Source: Neoechinorhynchus agilis
Taxonomy: Eukaryota; Acanthocephala
Assembly: GCA_051530055.1 (NCBI GenBank)
Contig: CM121341.1
Coordinates: forward strand, 15,252,001-15,316,000
DNA length: 64,000 nucleotides
Reading direction: 5' to 3'
The translations under genes and the position numbers were made by a program. The notes under the pieces were generated by a model, which did no database searches, was not told the origin of the DNA, and saw only the letters and a program-made list of their open reading frames with translations. Shown piece after piece: positions 1 through 12,417 of the stretch; positions within the stretch are counted from its first letter, which is position 1, and each line of letters begins with the position of its first letter.

Positions 1-3000
1 AAATCGTGGCGGACGGCATGTCTCGGAGAGCTAAGTAAAAAATATTCATATAAAAAGTATAAACAGTTCAAAAATGTAAGATGTTTATTGGCACCATTTG
101 AATAATTTACAAACGGCTTCCTAACATCCTCTGAGTATTCATTGCCTTCCCGGCGATTAATCCGTATAAAAATCGTGGGATAAATCGTGGCGATCGGGAT
201 GCCTTTTTAGAGCTATGGTTCAAATATTCAACGAAAATGTATAAACGGTTGAAAAAATGCAAGATGTTTATTTTCACCATTTGAATACTTTACAAATGGC
301 TTCCTAACATCCTCTGAGTATTCTTTGCCTTCCCGACGATTAATCCGTATTAAAATTGTAGGACAAATCGTGGCGGACGGCATGTCTCGGAGAGCTAAGT
401 AAAAAATATTCATATAAAAAGTATAAAAAGTTTAAAAAATGTAAGATGTTTTTGGCACCATTTGAATACTTTACAAACGGCTTCCTAACATCTTCTGAGT
501 ATTCTTTGCCTTCCCGGCGATTAATCCGTATTAAAATTGTAGGACAAATCGTGGCGGACGGCATGTCCCGGAGAGCTAAGTAAAAAATATTCATATAAAA
601 AGTATAAACAGTTCAAAAATGTAAGATGTTTATTGGCACCATTTGAATACTTTACAAATGGCTTCCTAACATCCTCTGAGTATTCTTTGCCTTCCCGGCG
701 ATTAATCCGTATTAAAATTGTAGGACAAATCGTGGCGGACGGCATGTCTCGGAGAGCTAAGTAAAAAATATTCATATAAAAAGTATAAACAGTTCAAAAA
801 TGTAAGATGTTTATTGGCACCATTTGAATACTTTACAAATGGCTTCCTAACATCCTCTGAGTATTCTTTGCCTTCCGGCGATTAATCCGTATTAAAATTG
901 TAGGACAAATCGTGGCGGACGGCATGTCTCGGAGAGCTAAGTAAAAAATATTCATATAAAAAGTATAAACAGTTCAAAAATGTAAGATGTTTATTGGCAC
1001 CATTTGAATACTTTACAAATGGCTTCCTAACATCTTCTGAGTATTCTTTGCCTTCCCGGCGATTAATCCGTATTAAAATTGTAGGACAAATCGTGGCGGT
1101 CGGCATGTCTCTTTTAGCTATGGTTCAAATCTTCAACGAAAAAGTATAAAAAGTTCAAAAAAAGTAAGATATTTATTCGCACCATTTGAATACTTTACAA
1201 ATGGCTTCCTAACATCCTCTGAGTATTCTTTGCCTTCCCGGCGATTAATCCGTATTAAAATTGTAGGACAAATCGTGGCGGACGGCATGTCTCGGAGAGC
1301 TAAGTAAAAAATATTCATATAAAAAGTATAAACAGTTCAAAAATGTAAGATGTTTATTGGCACCATTTGAATACTTTACAAATGGCTTCCTAACATCCTC
1401 TGAGTATTCTTTGCCTACCCGACGATTAATCCGTATTAAAATTGTAGGACAAATCGTGGCGGTCGGCATGTCTCTTTTTAGCTATGGTTCAAATATTCAA
1501 CGAAAAAGTATAAAAAGTTCAAAAAAAAGTAAGATATTTATTTCCACCATTTGAATACTTTACAAATGGCTTCCTAACATCTTCTGGGTATTATTTCCCT
1601 TGACGGCGATTAATCCGTATTAAAATTGTAGGACAAATCGTGGCGGACGGCATGTCTCGGAGAGCTAAGTAAAAAATATTCATATAAAAAGTATAAAAAG
1701 TTTAAAAAATGTAAGATGTTTTTGGCACCATTTGAATACTTTATAGATGGCTTCCTAACATCTTCTGAGTATTATTTCCCTTCACGGCGATTAATCCGTA
1801 TTAAAATTGTAGGACAAATCGTGGCGGACGGCATGTCTCGGAGAGCTAAGTAAAAAATATTCATATAAAAAGTATAAAGAGTTCAAAAAAGTAAGATGTT
1901 AATTGGCACCATTATAAAAGTTTACAAACGGCTTCCTAACATCCTCTGAGTATTCTTTGCCTTCCCGGCGATTAATCCGTATTAAAATTGTAGGACAAAT
2001 CGTGGCGGACGGCATGTCTCGGAGAGCTAAGTAAAAAATATTCATATAAAAAGTATAAACAGTTCAAAAATGTAAGATGTTTATTGGCACCATTTGAAAA
2101 GTTTACAAACGGCTTCCTAACATCTTCTGAGTATTCTTTGCCTTCCCGGCGATTAATCCGTATTAAAATTGTAGGAGAAATCGTGGCGGACGGCATGTCC
2201 CGGAGAGCTAAGTAAAAAATATTCATATAAAAAGTATAAAAAGTTTAAAAATGTAAGATGTTTATTGGCACCATTTGAATACTTTACAAATGGCTTCCTA
2301 ACATCCTCTGAGTATTCTTTGCCTTCCGGCGATTAATCCGTATTAAAATTGTAGGACAAATCGTGGCGGACGGCATGTCTCGGAGAGCTAAGTAAAAAAT
2401 ATTCATATAAAAAGTATAAAAAGTTCAAAAAATGTAAGATGTTTATTGGCACCATTTGAATACTTTACAAATGGCTTCCTAACATCTTCTGAGTATTCTT
2501 TGCCTTCCCGGCGATTAATCCGTATTAAAATTGTAGGACAAATCGTGGCGGACGGCATGTCTCGGAGAGCTAAGTAAAAAATATTCATATAAAAAGTATA
2601 AACAGTTCAAAAATGTAAGATGTTTATTGGCACCATTTGAATACTTTACAAATGGCTTCCTAACATCCTCTGAGTATTCTTTGCCTTCCCGGCGATTAAT
2701 CCGTATTAAAATTGTAGGACAAATCGTGGCGGACGGCATGTCTCGGAGAGCTAAGTAAAAAATATTCATATAAAAAGTATAAACAGTTCAAAAATGTAAG
2801 ATGTTTATTGGCACCATTTGAATACTTTACAAATGGCTTCCTAACATCCTCAGTATTCTTTGCCTTCCCGGCGATTAATCCGTATTAAAATTGTAGGACA
2901 AATCGTGGCGGACGGCATGTCTCGGAGAGCTAAGTAAAAAATATTCATATAAAAAGTAAAACAGTTCAAAAATGTGAATGTTGCACCATTTGAATACTTT

Positions 3001-6000
3001 ACAAATGGCTTCCTAACATCTTCTGGGTATTATTTCCCTTCACGGCGATTAATCCGTATTAAAATTGTAGGACAAATCGTGGCGGACGGCATGTCTCGGA
3101 GAGCTAAGTAAAAAATATTCATATAAAAAGTATAAACAGTTCAAAAATGTAAGATGTTTATTGGCACCATTTGAATACTTTACAAATGGCTTCCTAACAT
3201 CTTCTGAGTATTCTTTGCCTACCCGACGATTAATCCGTATTAAAATTGTAGGACAAATCGTGGCGGTCGGCATGTCTCTTATAGCTATGGTTCAAATATT
3301 CAACGAAAAAGTATAAAAAGTTCAAAAAAAGTAAGATATTTATTCGCACCATTTGAATACTTTACAAATGGCTTCCTAACATCCTCTGAGTATTCTTTGC
3401 CTTCCCGGCGATTAATCCGTATTAAAATTGTAGGACAAATCGTGGCGGACGGCATGTCTCGGAGAGCTAAGTAAAAAATATTCATATAAAAAGTATAAAC
3501 AGTTCAAAAATGTAAGATGTTTATTGGCACCATTTGAATACTTTACAAATGGCTTCCTAACATCCTCTGAGTATTCTTTGCCTACCCGACGATTAATCCG
3601 TATTAAAATTGTAGGACAAATCGTGGCGGTCGGCATGTCTCTTTTTAGCTATGGTTCAAATATTCAACGAAAAAGTATAAAAAGTTCAAAAAAAAGTAAG
3701 ATATTTATTTCCACCATTTGAATACTTTACAAATGGCTTCCTAACATCTTCTGGGTATTATTTCCCTTGACGGCGATTAATCCGTATTAAAATTGTAGGA
3801 CAAATCGTGGCGGACGGCATGTCTCGGAGAGCTAAGTAAAAAATATTCATATAAAAAGTATAAAAAGTTTAAAAAATGTAAGATGTTTTTGGCACCATTT
3901 GAATACTTTATAGATGGCTTCCTAACATCTTCTGAGTATTATTTCCCTTCACGGCGATTAATCCGTATTAAAATTGTAGGACAAATCGTGGCGGACGGCA
4001 TGTCTCGGAGAGCTAAGTAAAAAATATTCATATAAAAAGTATAAAGAGTTCAAAAAAGTAAGATGTTAATTGGCACCATTATAAAAGTTTACAAACGGCT
4101 TCCTAACATCCTCTGAGTATTCTTTGCCTTCCCGGCGATTAATCCGTATTAAAATTGTAGGACAAATCGTGGCGGACGGCATGTCTCGGAGAGCTAAGTA
4201 AAAAATATTCATATAAAAAGTATAAACAGTTCAAAAATGTAAGATGTTTATTGGCACCATTTGAAAAGTTTACAAACGGCTTCCTAACATCTTCTGAGTA
4301 TTCTTTGCCTTCCCGGCGATTAATCCCTATTAAAATTGTAAGAGAAATCGTGGCGGACGACATGTCCCGGATAGCTAAGTAAAAAATATTCATATAAAAA
4401 GTATAAAAAGTTTAAAAAATGTAAGATGTTTATTGGCACCATTTGAATACTTTACAAACGGCTTCCTAACATCTTCTGAGCATTCTTTGCCTTCCCGGCG
4501 ATTAATCCGTATTAAAATTGTAGGACAAATCGTGGCGGACGGCATGTCCCGGAGAGCTAAGTAAAAAATATTCATATAAAAAGTATAAACAGTTCAAAAA
4601 TGTAAGATGTTTATTGGCACCATTTGAATACTTTACAAATGGCTTCCTAACATCCTCTGAGTATTCTTTGTCCCGGCGATTAATCCGTATTAAAATTGTA
4701 GGACAAATCGTGGCGGACGGCATGTCTCGGAGAGCTAAGTAAAAAATATTCATATAAAAAGTATAAAAAGTTTAAAAAATGTAAGATGTTTTTGGCACCA
4801 TTTGAATACTTTACAAACGGCTTCCTAACATCTTCTGAGCATTCTTTGCCTTCCCGGCGATTAATCCGTATTAAAATTGTAGGACAAATCGTGGCGGACG
4901 GCATGTCCCGGAGAGCTAAGTAAAAAATATTCATATAAAAAGTATAAACAGTTCAAAAATGTAAGATGTTTATTGGCACCATTTGAATACTTTACAAATG
5001 GCTTCCTAACATCCTCTGAGTATTCTTTGCCTTCCGGCGATTAATCCGTATTAAAATTGTAGGACAAATCGTGGCGGACGGCATGTCTCGGAGAGCTAAG
5101 TAAAAAATATTCATATAAAAAGTATAAACAGTTCAAAAAATGTAAGATGTTTTTGGCACCATTTGAATACTTTACAAATGGCTTCCTAACATCTTCTGAG
5201 TATTCTTTGCCTTCCCGGCGATTAATCCGTATTAAAATTGTAGGACAAATCGTGGCGGACGGCATGTCTCGGAGAGCTAAGTAAAAAATATTCATATAAA
5301 AAGTATAAACAGTTCAAAAATGTAAGATGTTTATTGGCACCATTTGAATACTTTACAAATGGCTTCCTAACATCCTCTGAGTATTCTTTGCCTTCCGGCG
5401 ATTAATCCGTATTAAAATTGTAGGACAAATCGTGGCGGACGGCATGTCTCGGAGAGCTAAGTAAAAAATATTCATATAAAAAGTATAAAAAGTTCAAAAA
5501 ATGTAAGATGTTTATTGGCACCATTTGAATACTTTACAAATGGCTTCCTAACATCTTCTGAGTATTCTTTGCCTTCCCGGCGATTAATCCGTATTAAAAT
5601 TGTAGGACAAATCGTGGCGGTCGGCATGTCTCTTTTTAGCTATGGTTCAAATCTTCAACGAAAAAGTATAAAAAGTTCAAAAAAAGTAAGATATTTATTC
5701 CCACCATTTGAATACTTTACAAATGGCTTCCTAACATCTTCTGGGTATTATTTCCCTTCACGGCGATTAATCCGTATTAAAATTGTAGGACAAATCGTGG
5801 CGGACGGCATGTCTCGGAGAGCTAAGTAAAAAATATTCATATAAAAAGTATAAACAGTTCAAAAATGTAAGATGTTTATTGGCACCATTTGAATACTTTA
5901 CAAATGGCTTCCTAACATCCTCTGAGTATTCTTTGCCTTCCCGGCGATTAATCCGTATAAAAATCGTGGGATAAATCGTGGCGATCGGGATGCCTTTTTA

Positions 6001-8086
6001 GAGCTATGGTTAAAATATTCAACGAAAATGTATAAAAGGTTGCAAAAATGTAAGATGTTTATTGGCACCATTTGAATACTTTACAGATGGCTTCCTAACA
6101 TCTTCTGGGTATTATTTTCCTTCACGGCGATTAATCCGTATTAAAATTGTAGGACAAATCGTGGCGGACGGCATGTCTCGGAGAGCTAAGTAAAAAATAT
6201 TCATATAAAAAGTATAAAAAGTTTAAAAAATGTAAGATGTTTATTGGCACCATTTGAATACTTTACAAATGGCTTCCTAACATCCTCTGAGTATTCTTTG
6301 CCTTCCCGGCGTTTAATCCGTATTAAAATCGTGGGATAAATCGTGGCGATCGGGACGCCCTTTTAGAGCTATGGTTCAAATATTAAACGAAAATGTATAA
6401 ACGGTTGAAAAAATGTAAGATGTTTTTGGCACCATTTGAATACTTTACAAATGGCTTCCTAACATCGTCTGAGTATTATTTCCCTTCACGGCGATTAATC
6501 CGTATTAAAATTGTAGGACAAATCGTGGCGGACGGCATGTCTCGGAGAGCTAAGTAAAAAATATTCATATAAAAAGTATAAACAGTTCAAAAATGTAAGA
6601 TGTTTATTGGCACCATTTGAATACTTTACAAATGGCTTCCTAACATCCTCTGAGTATTCTTTGCCTTCCCGGCGATTAATCCGTATTAAAATTGTAGGAC
6701 AAATCGTGGCGGACGGCATGTCTCGGAGAGCTAAGTAAAAAATATTCATATAAAAAGTATAAACAGTTCAAAAATGTAAGATGTTTATTGGCACCATTTG
6801 AATACTTTACAAATGGCTTCCTAACATCCTCTGAGTATTCTTTGCCTTCCCGGCGATTAATCCGTATTAAAATTGTAGGACAAATCGTGGCGGACGGCAT
6901 GTCTCGGAGAGCTAAGTAAAAAATATTCATATAAAAAGTATAAACAGTTCAAAAATGTAAGATGTTTATTGGCACCATTTGAAAAGTTTACAAACGGCTT
7001 CCTAACATCTTCTGAGTATTCTTTGCCTTCCCGGCGATTAATCCGTATTAAAATTGTGGGACAAATCGTGGCGGACGGCATGTCTCTGGGAGCCAAAGAG
7101 AAAATCTTAAGAGAAAAAGAATAAAAGTTTAAAAAGTGTAAGATATTTATTCGTACCATTTGAATACTTTACAAATGGCTTCCTAACATCTTCTGAGTAT
7201 TCTTTGCCTTCCCGGCGATTAATCCGTATTAAAATTGTAGGACAAATCGTGGCGGTCGGCATGTCTTTTAGAGCTAAGGTACAAATATTCAACGAAAAGT
7301 ATAAAAAGTTCAAAAATGTAAGATGTTTATTGGCACCATTTGAATACTTTACAAATGGCTTCCTAACATCCTCTGAGTATTCTTTGCCTTCCCGGCGATT
7401 AATCCGTATTAAAATTGTAGGACAAATCGTGGCGGACGGCATGTCTCGGAGAGCTAAGTAAAAAATATTCATATAAAAAGTATAAACAGTTCAAAAATGT
7501 AAGATGTTTATTGGCACCATTTGAAAAGTTTACAAACGGCTTCCTAACATCTTCTGAGTATTCTTTGCCTTCCCGGCGATTAATCCGTATTAAAATTGTA
7601 GGACAAATCGTGGCGGACGGCATGTCTCTGGGAGCCAAAGAGAAAATCTTAAGAGAAAAAGAATAAAAGTTTAAAAAGTGTAAGATATTTATTCGTACCA
7701 TTTGAATACTTTACAAATGGCTTCCTAACATCCTCTGAGTATTCTTTGCCTTCCCGGCGATTAATCCGTATTAAAATTGTAGGACTAATCGTGGTGGACA
7801 GCATGTCTCGGAGAGCTAAGTAAAAAATATTCATATAAAAAGTATAAAGAGTTCAAAAATGTAAGATGTTTATTGGCACCATTTGAATACTTTACAAATG
7901 GCTTCCTAACATCCTCTGAGTATTCTTTGCCTTCCCGGCGATTAATCCGTATAAAAATCGTGGGATAAATCGTTACGGACGGGATGTCTCGGAGATTTAA
8001 AATCTTCAGAGAAAAAGAATAAAAAATTTAAGGCACCATTTGAATAGTTTACAAATGTGTTCCTAAAATTGTCTCAGTATTTTTTG
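1..8086. repeat. Satellite array, ~181-bp monomer
   Basis: Uninterrupted head-to-tail array of about 44 monomers of about 181 bp that runs off the left edge of the window. Each monomer contains recognisable blocks: a GGCGATTAATCCGTATTAAA block, TGGCGGACGGCATGTCTC, an AT-rich stretch with TATAAAAAGTATAAA, and CACCATTTGAATACTTTACA followed by GGCTTCCTAACATC. At least three monomer subtypes differ in the AT-rich half (AGAGCTAAGTAAAAAATATT; TTAGCTATGGTTCAAAT; GGGAGCCAAAGAGAAAATC). Open frames of 60-120 codons recur on both strands, but 181 is not a multiple of 3 and the frames slide with the repeat, so they are not genes. The last monomers, about 7960-8086, are degraded, which marks the edge of the array. 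A pericentromeric or subtelomeric location is possible but not shown. Confidence 0.97.
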
Positions 8087-8190
8087 GGGATGAATTATCT
8101 ATATGCCATCGACCTTAACTATTATATGCCCACTATCTCCCTTTTCCCGACAAACATTTCGGCCTTTTTTATTTCGCTTTTGATCTCGAA

Positions 8191-8616
8191 TTAGCACGAT
8201 CTGAAGGATTCTCGTAGTTGGGCGAGCTTTCCGGTGTGTTTAAAGTATTTGTAGCTGAGATAAGCTCCAACGCCTGAAAGGAGTGGCACGGGTCCGATGA
8301 CTACTCCCAGGTACAAATTCGCTAGGACCGTATTGATAACGAGGGTTTGTTTGCCAGTGGTGGACATTTTGTCATAATCAATTTTTACTTGTCGAAGAGT
8401 TCGGACGACCGGATCTTCTTTTTTTATGGCTGCCATGAACGTTTTTACGTATTTTGTGGTTTCGGTCGGTAGTTGATCCTCATGTTGGCCATTTGCTATA
8501 GTTCTTACCTGGATGTTCTTTGGGAGGTGGAGAAGCGCTGCCCGTTGAATGGCACGAGTTTGGTGGTACATTTCTACAAAATTCGCGATAAAACGATGGA
8601 AGCGAAGGCGCATCAA
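8191..8616 (-). CDS. Small predicted mitochondrial/membrane protein, unknown
   Basis: Single-exon frame of 141 residues just outside the satellite edge. I do not recognise the family. The first 35 residues are rich in Arg and His and poor in acidic residues, compatible with a mitochondrial presequence. The middle (about residues 50-90) is polar and charged. The C-terminal third contains one long or two short hydrophobic segments separated by Gly/Pro (about residues 92-125), ending in a basic tail. Composition and the lack of repeat similarity favour a real gene over a chance frame, but there is no homology support. The start is the first of two adjacent Met codons. No neighbour gives a functional hint. 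Confidence 0.5.
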   Translation of the reverse strand: MMRLRFHRFIANFVEMYHQTRAIQRAALLHLPKNIQVRTIANGQHEDQLPTETTKYVKTFMAAIKKEDPVVRTLRQVKIDYDKMSTTGKQTLVINTVLANLYLGVVIGPVPLLSGVGAYLSYKYFKHTGKLAQLRESFRSC

Positions 8617-9620
8617 ACGGAAGTGCGTTTACATGATGAACCGGAAGAAATGTTTGAATATTACTAAATTCCAGACTAGGAACGCGATTTTTATCGACTT
8701 GGAAATCTCCAAATGTAGGGTTTTGTACTACGTAGTTTGTGGGTTCGTTGTGAAAGTTTTCACTACGCAGTACCGAATTTCATTTCTTTGTCGACTGCTG
8801 TTGCACTCGGAAGCACTTTCTCCATTTATAAGACTTCTTAATACCGAAACGACGGAATCAGATTCTCATTATGAATCGCGAATATGAAGAGTGCGCACAA
8901 CACGTCGACTCTTGTGAGTTTATGAAGCTATAGATAGCATTAATGGATCTTAGGAGATATCGGCGGAAAAAGAAGAGCATAATGCCTACAGTTATCTCCT
9001 TTTTAAAGGATTATTTTTGACGGGGAACATCTCCGCGTTTCTGACTCGATGATAGTACCGGCAAAAGGCTTTTTATATGTTTTAGATTGGAAAAATTTGT
9101 GTATTTTAATTTAGCAATCAAATTACGTTTGGGGCAAATCTTATGGAGCGAACCCCTACGCCAGACTTCGGGTCATTTTTGAAACCTGAGAAGTGAACGC
9201 GAATCTGCATTAACGCTCGTTTGCTAGTTCAGAATGTATTTGTTGTCTTTTTATACCTAAAGAAGGTCACAAATTGCAATCTGTTCAATATCAATTGATT
9301 TTAGCACAAAATAATCCTTCCGTTTTTCTAGAGTTTATTTATTCGACGATTCGTGAACGCTATTCAGGGGAAACGCCGAAATGAATCGTTTAAGGACCTT
9401 TGAAGACGAAAACCGAAAGGAAAGCAGCTATCGCTGTGCATGCTAAAATGACGAACTCATGAAGACTAAAACTTACTTTTTTGCGCCAATATTTAAAAAA
9501 GTAACACTCCAGACAATTTGGGTATATTGTATCAATCTCTCTTTTTGACTTACCTCGATGTACGCAGTTCTCTTATATTTCTGAGAAGTCCAAAAGGTAT
9601 ATTGTTCCACCGTATAATTT
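8617..9620. other. Intergenic, no gene recognised
   Basis: About 1 kb of AT-rich DNA between the small membrane-protein gene and the 3' end of the NMD-factor gene. A plus-strand frame at 8549-8887 overlaps the minus-strand gene and looks like its shadow. I see no domain, RNA gene or clear repeat here; it probably holds the promoter of the first gene and the 3' UTR of the second. Confidence 0.5.
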
Positions 9621-9624
9621 CGTT

Positions 9625-11868
9625 TTAGCGTCTTCGTATTAAACTGTTCATGTAAGCGAGTAGCGATCCCGGTTTCAAGGCCGCCACGTCGTCCGCTCTT
9701 GCTTTGTTTCTCAAGTTTAGGTCATTGGAAACCAACAGTGAAGTCTGTGTTTGTCTGTACAAATATTGATACTTTTTTTCGGTCAATCGAGCACAATCTA
9801 GAATGGATTCATCATTAATCCGAGAAAGCATTCGACTGTGTTTATGATCGTTGCAAATCTTTAAGTTTGATTTTTGTTTGTGATCATAAATCCACTCCAG
9901 TGCGGCTTTGGCCTCACAATATGTTGGTTTTCCCGGTTTAGCGAGATTTTCAAGTTCACTTACGACTACGTTAGGAATCACGCATTTGAACTCCATCAAA
10001 CGCATTGCTTCCTCTACTTGGTACCGATCATATAGTACGGCGTTCGTGTCGATCACTGCGATCAATAATCGATAAACAGGTTCCGTATAACCGTCTTCAG
10101 TTGAATCAAACTTCAATTTTCTGATCATCCGTCCACAATGCGACTCTAGTAAATGTTGGTCAAAGTGCATACTGTCGCAAATAACATTACAGACAGCCTT
10201 CGACCCCAGCAATGTTTGAATCTTAAAAGTTCCTTTCTCTTCGATAGAAAAGGTGTTCGATACCTCAAGAAGGTCACGAGTTAAAACCTTGTCCGTTTGC
10301 TCGATGTCAACACAAAGGTCAAGCATCACAGCAAATGCGGCCAATGAAAGCGAAGACCGGTTATTGACGGCTAGCGAGAGACATGCCCGCATTACGGGTT
10401 CACAGAAGTCTGATAAAGCCATATATTGGTGAAATATATCACCTTTGCCTCTCATGGTTTTGCTCAGAATCGAAGCGATCATGAATATCGATTTTTCTAG
10501 CTCTTCGTTGTCGTCATGAGACTCCATCGCTTTCATCATGCAATCACTAAATGCGCGGGTCACATCAGCTGTAATCGCTACGGAGGATGTCTCGTGGCAG
10601 CTGTATAAATCCCTCAAGAAGATGTGAATCAATCCAATCAGTCCGCCTTGCGGCATAGGCTTTGCAATGTTTTCATCAAATTTCTTAAGACGGCATTGAA
10701 TTTGCTGGCTTCGAAAATCAAGTATCGAAGGGATTCTCGATTAAATGGCGAGGAAATAGGAATTTTTACCGAATTTAAACTGTACAGGAAAAAAGTTACG
10801 TTCAATAATAAGTATAAAATCAATTCTGAACATAAATATCGTTTCTTTTGATTATACGTCATCGGCGCTAATGGATTTTGAATCCTTTTGACCCCAGAGA
10901 TAGGGATCAGGGGCTCAAGTCCACTAGACCACCTCAAGACCTGCCAGTTTTTAGCTTAGGCAACTTTTTAAACTTAACGATGATCGTATAAAAAATTCTA
11001 TAATTGTAATTACTATTGTTTCAATTTCACCTAGCGATATTTTAATCATTATTGTTTCAATTTCACCTAGCGATATTTTAATCATTATTGTTTCAATTTC
11101 ACCTAAATTGAAACAATAAATTGTAATTACGATTATCGAGCATACCTTCGCGAAGAAGAATGATTCCTTCTGGATTCCTATATAATTATCAGAGTCGGTT
11201 AAAGCTCCACTGTTTTGAATTGAGCAGGATAAAAATTCACCAACTTTTTTCTTCATAACTTTTCTTAGCTCATCGGAAATTTCGTTAGCAAGATCAATCA
11301 TTTCTATAGACAATAAGGCAAAATATATTGAAGCTAAGAACGTAGGATTCCCCGGTTGCACCAGCAATAGTTTCGCTATTTTCTCGTATGCTAATGTACG
11401 CGGCGATGACGAGGTACTGTTCTCGGTGTTCAGATAACAATTGAGTATATCTCGCATTGAAATTGTCATATTTGAATCGACAGTTTGAATGGAGTACTTC
11501 AGACTTAAAAGATCTCCAATTTTAAGAAACAAATCCATTAGCACAATATCTTTGGTTTCATCCTCGTCTGAACAGGACGATATTCTTTTTATGTAATCAA
11601 AGAAAAGTTCACTTCCTTGTTCTAGTACATGCTCAATCGTAACACGTAAAGTATGCTCTTCCACGAGATCCGATTTTGCACATTCTTCGATTATAGGCTC
11701 ATAAAAACTTCCCCATAGTCGACAGGAACTTCTAAAGACGTCTTTAATTGTATTATTGTTTCGCATCCGTTCAACGTGGCGGAGTCTCATTGCTTGACCT
11801 TGTTCAATTAATCGATCTACGCTTCTATAAGTATCTTTTTCGGCACGAAGACATTGAGTGATTTCCAT
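9625..11868 (-). CDS. Est1/SMG5-SMG6-like NMD factor with C-terminal PIN domain
   Basis: Predicted nonsense-mediated mRNA decay factor. The N-terminal exon (11868 to about 11148) starts MEITQCLRAE and resembles the Est1/14-3-3-like helical domain of SMG5/6/7 (LWGSFYEPIIEECAKSD, then FLKIGDLLSLKYS, then AYEKIAKLLLVQPGNPTF). It ends at a good donor (AAG|GTATGC). The downstream exons (about 10740-9625) carry a helical region and a terminal PIN nuclease domain. The acidic PIN residues are all present: VIDTN, SELENLAK, NDESILDCA and SNDLNLRNKA. That favours an active, SMG6-type nuclease, because SMG5 PIN domains usually lack them. The deduced protein, about 650 residues, is shorter than human SMG5 or SMG6. 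The intron (about 10750-11147) holds a 36-bp tandem repeat and a tRNA-like remnant. The 3' splice site near 10740 and the frame at about 10650 were not resolved. Two separate genes (Est1-like and a SWT1-like PIN protein) are a less likely alternative. Confidence 0.7.
10868..10935 (-). other. tRNA-like remnant inside an intron
   Basis: The minus strand reads an A-box-like TGGTCTAGTGG followed about 40 nt later by a B-box or anticodon-arm-like GGATTCAAAATCC. The acceptor ends do not pair well, so this is at best a decayed tRNA or a tRNA-derived element. A related block (GGATTCGAAATCCATTACCC on the minus strand) lies near 58505-58545. Confidence 0.25.
11010..11125. repeat. 36-bp tandem repeat in intron
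   Basis: Three copies of a 36-bp unit containing ATTGTTTCAATTTCACCTAG, followed by a short inverted piece (AAATTGAAACAATAA), lie inside the first intron of the Est1/PIN gene. Because 36 is a multiple of 3, the minus strand stays open through the repeat and reads as a 12-residue peptide repeat. I regard this as a by-product of the repeat rather than coding sequence. Confidence 0.7.
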
Positions 11869-11879
11869 CTGAAGGGAAA

Positions 11880-12417
11880 ACTAAGCAAGTAGCAAGTACG
11901 ATTTGTCTCTAAACCAGAGAAAGTCAACACCTTCAAAACAAGCAGTGTGATTTTGAATGTTCCAACAATGTAAAGGAAGCTCGCTTATATGCGTTTATAT
12001 AAATACATTATATAATGAAGTTTAATACTAAAAACGGTAACAAAATTAAAAAACTGCGAAGAGCAAAAACATTCGACGAATGGATATTTATAGATAGACA
12101 GAAAATATAGAATTTGGCGAACATTTAATTTTATAATAGAAGGTTATTTGCTCAAAAATATAGCTAAAGTGTAAAGAAAAGTGCTAGGAGACGTCTTTGT
12201 CGACATTTGCCATTGTTTTGGACTATCTATTTAACCTGAACAAAAACCTCAATTAAATTAGAAGTATGCGAAAGCTTCAATATCGTTTGGGAATGTGTTG
12301 CAATTAATCATCGCGATGTTATGAAGCGTTTCGAAACGAAAAATAGCTGAACATCATCGCCATTTTGCAAAGAAGTTAAAGATTCAGTACGTGTTTCATT
12401 ACTTGTTGATCAGGCAC
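11880..12417. other. Intergenic, no gene recognised
   Basis: AT-rich spacer between the Est1/PIN gene start and the TTC1 stop. No frame, RNA gene or repeat could be supported. It must hold the Est1/PIN promoter and the TTC1 3' UTR. Confidence 0.5.

Noticed and set aside
228-7834. Dozens of similar 60-120-codon frames starting MNIFYLALRDMPSATICPT or MAPFEYFTNGFLTSSEYS
   Set aside because: They repeat with the 181-bp satellite, occur on both strands, overlap each other and shift frame from monomer to monomer, so they are repeat artefacts.
1-8086. CRISPR-like array
   Set aside because: Whole monomers repeat with no unique spacers, and the genome is eukaryotic.
9625-10656. Separate SWT1-type PIN nuclease gene
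   Set aside because: Kept as an alternative only: an Est1-like exon lies directly upstream on the same strand, and Est1 plus PIN is the known SMG6 arrangement.
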